Shown: in pieces, positions 7,577 through 12,109 of the stretch
Layout: every line of letters begins with the position of its first letter
Numbering within the stretch: the first letter of the stretch is position 1
NCBI GenBank assembly: GCA_030692905.1
Contig: JAUYBT010000082.1
Coordinates: 1-12,109, forward strand
Reading direction: 5' to 3'
DNA: 12,109 nt
Origin: Bacteroidales bacterium
GTDB lineage: Bacteria; Bacteroidota; Bacteroidia; Bacteroidales; VadinHA17
Translations under genes and position numbers: made by a program
Notes under the pieces: generated by a model
What the model was told of the DNA's origin: nothing
Seen by the model: the letters and a program-made list of their open reading frames with translations, nothing else
Database searches by the model: none

Positions 7577-9037
7577 ATGAGCGTTTTAAGTCAATTAAAT
7601 CCAGCGCCAATCTGGATCTACTTTGAAGAGATTTGTAATATACCACGTCTGTCAAAGAATGAGGGAAAGTTAAGGAAATATCTTCTTGATTTTGCGAAGA
7701 AAAACAATCTGGAATCAAAAGAGGATGAAATTGGAAATATACTAATTATCAAGCCACCGACTCCGGGAATGGAGAACCGGAAAACAGTTGTTCTTCAGAG
7801 CCATATGGATATGGTTGGAGAGAAAAATGCCGATTATCCTCATAACTGGACAACTGATCCAATAGTACCTGTAATAATGGATGGATGGGTTACAGCCAAT
7901 GGGACAACACTGGGTGCAGACGATGGTATCGGCATTGCGTCGCAAATGGCAATTCTGACAGATAAGAATCTGAAGGCAGGGAGAATCGAATGCCTGTTCA
8001 CTGTAGATGAAGAATCGGGGATGACAGGAGCGATCAATCTTAAACCTGATTTCTTTTCCGGCAGAACACTTTTAAACCTCGATTCGGAAGATGAAGGGAT
8101 ACTTTTCATCGGTTGTGCCGGAGGTATGGACACTATCGGAACAATGAATTATAATGCTATTCCTGTAGAAAATGGCTCCTGCGCTTTCAAAATTTCTGTT
8201 ACCGGGCTTCATGGAGGTCATTCCGGTGATGAAATTCACAAAGGTTATGGCAATTCCGTGAAGATTATTAACAGGATGCTCTGGAACATTTCAAATAAGA
8301 TTGAAATTTCGGTAGCCGCTTTTAATGGAGGTAATCTGAGGAATGCAATACCAAGAGAAGCTTTTGCAACAATTGTACTTAATAAGTCAGAAATTGAAAC
8401 ATTAAAAAACCGGATTGATAGTTTCTATTCAACTCTTCTTGATGAGTTTGGTGAACTTGAGAAGGACTTAAAGATATCTTACCGGGAAGTTGATCTCCCC
8501 TCTTTTGTTATTGATAAAGAGAGCCAGGAAAAATTTCTTAATGCATTAACCTGCTGTCCTCATGGTGTTATAGCATGGTCGAAAGAGATGGATGACATGG
8601 TTGAAACATCTACAAACCTCGCCTCTGCAAAGTTCAGCGACAAGAATACAATTAAAATCGTTACAACACAGAGAAGTTCCGTTGAATCATCAAAGCATTA
8701 CGCAGCCACCATGGTTGAATCGTGTCTGAGACTTGCCGGTGCAGAAGTAGTTCATTCTGACGGATATCCGGGATGGAAACCAAATCTTACGTCGGAGATA
8801 CTTAAGATAACCCGCAAATCATATCTTGAATTATTTGAAAAAGAGCCATTGGTAAGGGCAATACATGCAGGATTGGAATGTGGTTTGGTCAATGAAAAGA
8901 TCAAAGGTATAGACATGATATCTTTCGGACCTACAATCAGAGGGGCACATACTCCCGAAGAGAAGATTGAAATCAAAACAGCACAAATGTTCTGGGACCT
9001 TCTTACGGATGTTGTAAGAAACATGCCTGTTAAATAA
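7577..9037 (+). CDS. pepD: Aminoacyl-histidine dipeptidase (beta-Ala-His dipeptidase, peptidase family M20)
   Basis: A di-zinc cytosolic dipeptidase that hydrolyses Xaa-His dipeptides such as carnosine and other small peptides. From the ATG at 7577 it has 486 residues, close to E. coli PepD (485). It starts MSVLSQLNPAPIW, which matches the usual family start, so I prefer this over the in-frame ATG at 7526, which would add 17 residues without family similarity. Metal and catalytic positions by motif: H76 and D78 in SHMDMV, D115 in TTLGADDGIG, E145/E146 in TVDEESGMTGA, and D169 in LNLDSEDEG. C-terminal HAGLECG and GAHTPEEK contribute the remaining His. The lid-domain motif GLHGGHSGDEIHKGYGN is present. 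No signal peptide is seen. The gene stands alone, divergent from the dehydrogenase and convergent with the citrate lyase genes. Confidence 0.93.
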   Translation: MSVLSQLNPAPIWIYFEEICNIPRLSKNEGKLRKYLLDFAKKNNLESKEDEIGNILIIKPPTPGMENRKTVVLQSHMDMVGEKNADYPHNWTTDPIVPVIMDGWVTANGTTLGADDGIGIASQMAILTDKNLKAGRIECLFTVDEESGMTGAINLKPDFFSGRTLLNLDSEDEGILFIGCAGGMDTIGTMNYNAIPVENGSCAFKISVTGLHGGHSGDEIHKGYGNSVKIINRMLWNISNKIEISVAAFNGGNLRNAIPREAFATIVLNKSEIETLKNRIDSFYSTLLDEFGELEKDLKISYREVDLPSFVIDKESQEKFLNALTCCPHGVIAWSKEMDDMVETSTNLASAKFSDKNTIKIVTTQRSSVESSKHYAATMVESCLRLAGAEVVHSDGYPGWKPNLTSEILKITRKSYLELFEKEPLVRAIHAGLECGLVNEKIKGIDMISFGPTIRGAHTPEEKIEIKTAQMFWDLLTDVVRNMPVK

Positions 9038-9044
9038 GAAGTTG

Positions 9045-9104
9045 TTAATCATAGCTGAAGAATTCATCTTTACCTGCTCCACATACAGGACAGATATAAT
9101 CAAC
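9045..9104 (-). pseudogene. Rubredoxin C-terminal remnant
   Basis: Read leftward from 9104, the minus strand encodes VDYICPVCGAGKDEFFSYD followed by TAA (9045-9047). This is the second CPxCG iron-binding knuckle and tail of a rubredoxin or rubredoxin domain (usual form: DDWVCPVCGVGKDEF). The frame is closed by a stop two codons upstream (9111-9113) and has no start codon, and the first CxxC knuckle is missing, so no working protein is expected. It overlaps the citF stop (9100-9102) by a few bases in the +1 frame. It probably remains from a gene that once followed citF and lost its 5' part. A sequencing frameshift alone would not restore a full rubredoxin, because the DNA just upstream is good CitF coding sequence. 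Confidence 0.65.
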
Positions 9105-10659
9105 CGGATTTTATTTTTCGTACCACATCAATAATGGTTCCATCGACCCACTTTATTGCAGCAACGATATCTTCCTCAAATTGAGGTTTTTGTGGCCTAC
9201 CACATATTTTTTCAGCCTCATCCTTCAGCTCCTTTAGAGTTTTTAAAGGAAGTCCGCTTCCTTTCACACTGTCGATAAGATCCTGCCGGAGAGGATTAAT
9301 AGCTATACCTCTTTCAGTTATTATTACATCGATAAGCTCGCCGGGTCCGCAAAGTGTTGTCACTTCATCAACTATCACCGGTATCCTGTCGCGGAACAAA
9401 GGTATGGGAAGAATGACATTCCGTGCATGCAGGCAGTTCTGCCATCCACCTATACCATGAAGAAGATAACCATCGGAATGGGTAACTACATTACCGTTGA
9501 AATTTAAGTCCACCTCAGTTGCCCCAAGTATCATAATATCCATCATACTGGTAAGGTTTCCCTTTGAATGATAGTTATACGCATTGAAAACAGGATAAGG
9601 TATATGGTTAGGATTATTTTCAATTGATCTTACTGCATCCAGATCAAATGCCTGAGCATCAAGTATAAATCCCATCTGGCCCTCCTCCAGCATCTTGACC
9701 ATGTATTTTGTACTTCCCCCAAAACCGAATTTCGATTTCCATCCTTTGTTTTTCAGAATCTGATGTACAAAAACAGCTATAGCCAGGGATGTGCCTCCAG
9801 CTCCAGCCTGCATGGTTACCCCATTTTTCAGAATGCCCGACTTTTCAAGAAATGTGGTGGTTAATTCTGCAATTAACAGCCTGTCGGGGCTTTTAGTTAT
9901 TTGTGTAGTGCCAGACACAATTTTTTCGGGTATCCCGATCTTATCCACAACCACAACATAATCGACATAGTTTCCTTCAATTTCCATCGGGAAGCATGGA
10001 AGATCAATAAGATTATCTGTAACAACGATTACCTTGCTGGCATACATGCTATCGGCTTTTGCATAGCCAAGTACCCCACAGGCCGAAGTGCCTCCTGTTC
10101 CTTTTGCATTACCATAGGAATCAGCTGTTGGCGCTGCAAGAACCGCAATGTCAATCTTAACCTCACCATCCTGTATTGCCTGAACGCGGCCGCCGTGTGA
10201 TCTCAGGATTGCAGTTCCTTTCATCTTACCTTCGGATACATAACGACCCAAAGGCCCGTTCATACTACCCTCAATCCTGTTTATTGTACCATCGTCCAGA
10301 TACTTAATTACAGGGTCATTACAGGGGAAAGAAGCTGAAGGGAACCATACCAGATCCTTTACACCCATAGCTGAAGCCAGTTCGAATACTTTGTTGCTGA
10401 CAAGATCGCCATCCCTGAGATGATGATGTGTAGAAATGGTCATTCCATCGCGGAGGCCACATTTACGAAGTGCCTCTTCGAGCGATGTAACTACCTTATT
10501 ACCATCGTCAGGATAGTCAGAACATGTTGGTATCGGAGGCGAATATTTTCCACCCTCCGGTCTGTGTTTTCCAACTCCTTTAAAGGGGATTACAGGCTGA
10601 CCATTGATCTCCAGGGGGACTGACCTGCCGGCTGCATTTATTATAGTTTTGATAGCCAT
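9100..10659 (-). CDS. citF: Citrate lyase alpha subunit (citrate CoA-transferase)
   Basis: A 519-residue protein of normal CitF length. In citrate lyase, CitF transfers the acyl-carrier thiol from acetyl to citrate, forming citryl-ACP and releasing acetate. Family features include the N-terminal NAAGRSVPLEINGQPVIPFKGV (8-29), STHHHLRDGD (76-85), RSHGGR (153-158), the glycine-rich GNAKGTGGTSACG (183-195), MQAGAGGTSLA (283-293), and a C-terminal CoA-transferase-like half with DEVTTLCGPGELIDVIITERGIA. It begins 17 nt after the fused CitD-CitE gene, so the two are almost certainly co-transcribed. No gene follows it except the rubredoxin remnant. The enzyme is cytoplasmic and works in citrate fermentation or other citrate cleavage. 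The ligase and prosthetic-group genes usually near it (citC, citG, citX) are not in the window. Confidence 0.95.
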   Translation of the reverse strand: MAIKTIINAAGRSVPLEINGQPVIPFKGVGKHRPEGGKYSPPIPTCSDYPDDGNKVVTSLEEALRKCGLRDGMTISTHHHLRDGDLVSNKVFELASAMGVKDLVWFPSASFPCNDPVIKYLDDGTINRIEGSMNGPLGRYVSEGKMKGTAILRSHGGRVQAIQDGEVKIDIAVLAAPTADSYGNAKGTGGTSACGVLGYAKADSMYASKVIVVTDNLIDLPCFPMEIEGNYVDYVVVVDKIGIPEKIVSGTTQITKSPDRLLIAELTTTFLEKSGILKNGVTMQAGAGGTSLAIAVFVHQILKNKGWKSKFGFGGSTKYMVKMLEEGQMGFILDAQAFDLDAVRSIENNPNHIPYPVFNAYNYHSKGNLTSMMDIMILGATEVDLNFNGNVVTHSDGYLLHGIGGWQNCLHARNVILPIPLFRDRIPVIVDEVTTLCGPGELIDVIITERGIAINPLRQDLIDSVKGSGLPLKTLKELKDEAEKICGRPQKPQFEEDIVAAIKWVDGTIIDVVRKIKSG

Positions 10660-10676
10660 ATTGTCTTTCTTAATAC

Positions 10677-11906
10677 TTAATTCTCTTTCACCGGAATATC
10701 ATCGATCCAGTTACCGGATAAAAGACCAAGACGCACTGCAAAATCAATAGTTTTTTGAGCTCGTGCGACAACCGGGGGATCGATCATTTTTGTTCCCATG
10801 GCCACCACTCCAAGTCCTTTAAGTTTCGCGGTTTCAAATGCAAGTACAATTTTTTTCGATTTTTCCATATCAGTTTCATCCGGGGCAAATCCCTGCCGTA
10901 TCACCGGAATCTGCCTGGGATGAATACACCCCATACCTTCAAATCCAAGTGCCTTTGATGTGAGAACATTTTGCTTTAGTGCCTCCATATCACCAACATC
11001 TGAAAAAACAGAATCAATAGGCTGAATACCGGCTGCCCTGGCTGCAACAACGAGCCTTGTTCTTGCATATAACGATTCCTTACCTTCTGCAGTTCTTGGA
11101 ACACCCAGATCAGCAGTATAATCTTCGAGTCCTATTGCTATTGCAACAACATTTCCGGACGACCGGGCAATCTCATAAGAATTTTCTACACCTAATGCAC
11201 TTTCAATAATAGGCATCAGGAACACCTGATTATTCAGATTAAGTTTCGTTTTTATTACGGCAATCTCATTCTCAACACTTTTAACATAATCTGCACTCTC
11301 GCATTTAGGGATGAGAATAAGATTAACATTATGAGGAATGACAAAATGAAGATCTTCCAAACCTCTTTCACCCTGGTTTATCCTGACCATCCTTTCTGCG
11401 CCGCAGAAATTGATCTGACGTAATGCATTTCTGACAAGTAACCTGGCTTCATCCTTCTTTTCCGGTGCAACTGAGTCTTCAAGATCAAGAATTATTCCGT
11501 CAGCAGAATGGAGACCGGCATTGATCATCAGGCCGGGTGTATTACCCGGTAAATATAACCGCGAAAAACGGAACCGGTCACGGATTGTGGAATAACCATT
11601 TTCCTTAATGAACTCAGGCAGATAGTCAAGATCTGTATTAATCAATTGTTTAACAGCAGATTCCAGACGGGCAGCAATAACAAAAGGGAGAGCTCCTGAG
11701 TCATTGATCTTCACCAATGCGTTTTTAACTCCGAAGAATTCCAGTATTTCAGAAATAAGGCTTTTTATTGATTCACCAAAAAGTGCCTCTACTTTCGAAA
11801 CCAGATCAATAATTATTCCCCCCTCAGTTTTTAGTTCCAGAGTAATTTCGCAATCGGACCTGACCTTTGGACCGGAATTACCGGAAATAGCAATGGTATT
11901 TTTCAT
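10677..11906 (-). CDS. citDE: Fused citrate lyase acyl carrier protein (CitD) and citryl-ACP lyase beta subunit (CitE)
   Basis: A 409-residue protein with two citrate lyase subunits in one chain. Residues about 8-88 resemble CitD, the gamma subunit: a SDCEITLE strand, KVEALFGESIKSLI (38-51, compare SVEKQFGDAIR) and NDSGALPFVIAARLESAV (68-85, compare DKGALDCVLRARVEAA). Residues about 112-409 are CitE, a HpcH/HpaI-fold lyase splitting citryl-ACP to oxaloacetate and acetyl-ACP: RLYLPGN (116-122), the metal site DLEDSVAPEKKDEAR (141-155), PKCESA (200-205), Glu235 in PIIESALG, GLEDYTADLG (259-268) and CIHPRQIP (327-334). In E. coli and Klebsiella CitD, as I recall, the prosthetic group sits on the first Ser of ES(S/G)D. 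Here the stretch is VRSDC: Arg16 falls at that position and Ser17 one residue later. citF follows 17 nt downstream and a 4Fe-4S protein precedes it. Confidence 0.85.
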   Translation of the reverse strand: MKNTIAISGNSGPKVRSDCEITLELKTEGGIIIDLVSKVEALFGESIKSLISEILEFFGVKNALVKINDSGALPFVIAARLESAVKQLINTDLDYLPEFIKENGYSTIRDRFRFSRLYLPGNTPGLMINAGLHSADGIILDLEDSVAPEKKDEARLLVRNALRQINFCGAERMVRINQGERGLEDLHFVIPHNVNLILIPKCESADYVKSVENEIAVIKTKLNLNNQVFLMPIIESALGVENSYEIARSSGNVVAIAIGLEDYTADLGVPRTAEGKESLYARTRLVVAARAAGIQPIDSVFSDVGDMEALKQNVLTSKALGFEGMGCIHPRQIPVIRQGFAPDETDMEKSKKIVLAFETAKLKGLGVVAMGTKMIDPPVVARAQKTIDFAVRLGLLSGNWIDDIPVKEN

Positions 11907-11952
11907 ATTGCCTTTTGGTTTGTTATACTATAGAACCTTACTTGTTTGGTGA

Positions 11953-12109
11953 TTAAAATGGGAAATCGACCGGAGTTTTTATCTCAGACTCCACATTTAC
12001 AGGTTTTTTCGCTGCAACGTGAACAGCATTCCCATTAACAAAAATTGCTTTATATGGAATGGTGGGACAGGCATATTCGCAATGACCGCAGCCTATGCAG
12101 ATATCATCA
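11953..12109 (-). CDS. 4Fe-4S ferredoxin-type protein, C-terminal part (5' end outside window)
   Basis: The last 51 residues of a minus-strand gene whose start lies beyond 12109. The first visible residues hold a complete 4Fe-4S motif, CIGCGHCEYACP (CxxCxxCxxxCP, codons from about 12100 leftward), then TIPYKAIFVNGNAVHVAAKKP and a polar tail ending at TAA (11953-11955). This tail form, with PYKAI and a short V-x-G stretch after the cluster, resembles the last cluster of polyferredoxins or membrane-linked electron-transfer proteins. The class cannot be settled because the rest is missing. It lies 46 nt upstream of the CitD-CitE gene on the same strand, so they may share a transcript. A direct role in citrate cleavage is not implied. 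Confidence 0.8.
   Translation of the reverse strand, partial: DDICIGCGHCEYACPTIPYKAIFVNGNAVHVAAKKPVNVESEIKTPVDFPF

Noticed and set aside
8831..9103. 90-codon minus-strand open frame across the pepD 3' end
   Set aside because: It runs antisense through conserved pepD. Its start region is the rubredoxin remnant read in the wrong frame.

Overview
The window reads as a chromosomal segment of an anaerobic Bacteroidetes-type bacterium, probably Bacteroidales. This rests on the gene content, the resemblance of each protein to Bacteroidetes versions as I remember them, the scarcity of Shine-Dalgarno sequences, and a TAnnTTTG-type promoter element before fur. No species can be named from the sequence. 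I see no tRNA, rRNA, CRISPR array, transposase or phage gene.

Left third (1-4719, + strand): the 3' end of a long RelA/SpoT (p)ppGpp synthetase/hydrolase, a Fur-family regulator without the usual structural-zinc cysteines, a perfect 17-bp hairpin, purA (adenylosuccinate synthase), and a long-chain acyl-CoA synthetase 29 nt behind purA. I recall the order rsh-fur-purA as common in Bacteroidetes. These are housekeeping genes for the stringent response, metal or redox regulation, AMP synthesis and fatty-acid activation.

Middle (4720-7422): a 214-nt spacer with a short heptanucleotide repeat, then a lipoprotein gene that joins the N-terminal sugar-binding domain of a family 2 glycoside hydrolase directly to a chitobiase-C-terminal-like domain. 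The catalytic core is absent, so it looks like an in-frame deletion derivative. It converges, with a 5-nt gap, on a minus-strand pair: an isocitrate dehydrogenase-family gene followed by a small HD-domain-like protein.

Right part (7423-12109): pepD (M20 aminoacyl-histidine dipeptidase, + strand) is divergent from the dehydrogenase and convergent with a minus-strand citrate lyase cluster. In transcription order the cluster is a ferredoxin-like 4Fe-4S protein (only its C-terminus is in the window), a fused CitD-CitE protein and CitF. These would cleave citrate to acetate and oxaloacetate. Together with the isocitrate dehydrogenase they suggest citrate-node metabolism, but the lyase activation and prosthetic-group genes citC, citG and citX are not visible. 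Just past the citF stop lies the terminal cysteine knuckle of a rubredoxin with no start codon, apparently a gene remnant.

I did not find a clearly new multi-gene system. The points most worth a second look are the CitD-CitE fusion with a displaced prosthetic-group serine, the coreless GH2 lipoprotein, the rubredoxin tail at the citF stop, and family-level departures in Fur and the HD protein.
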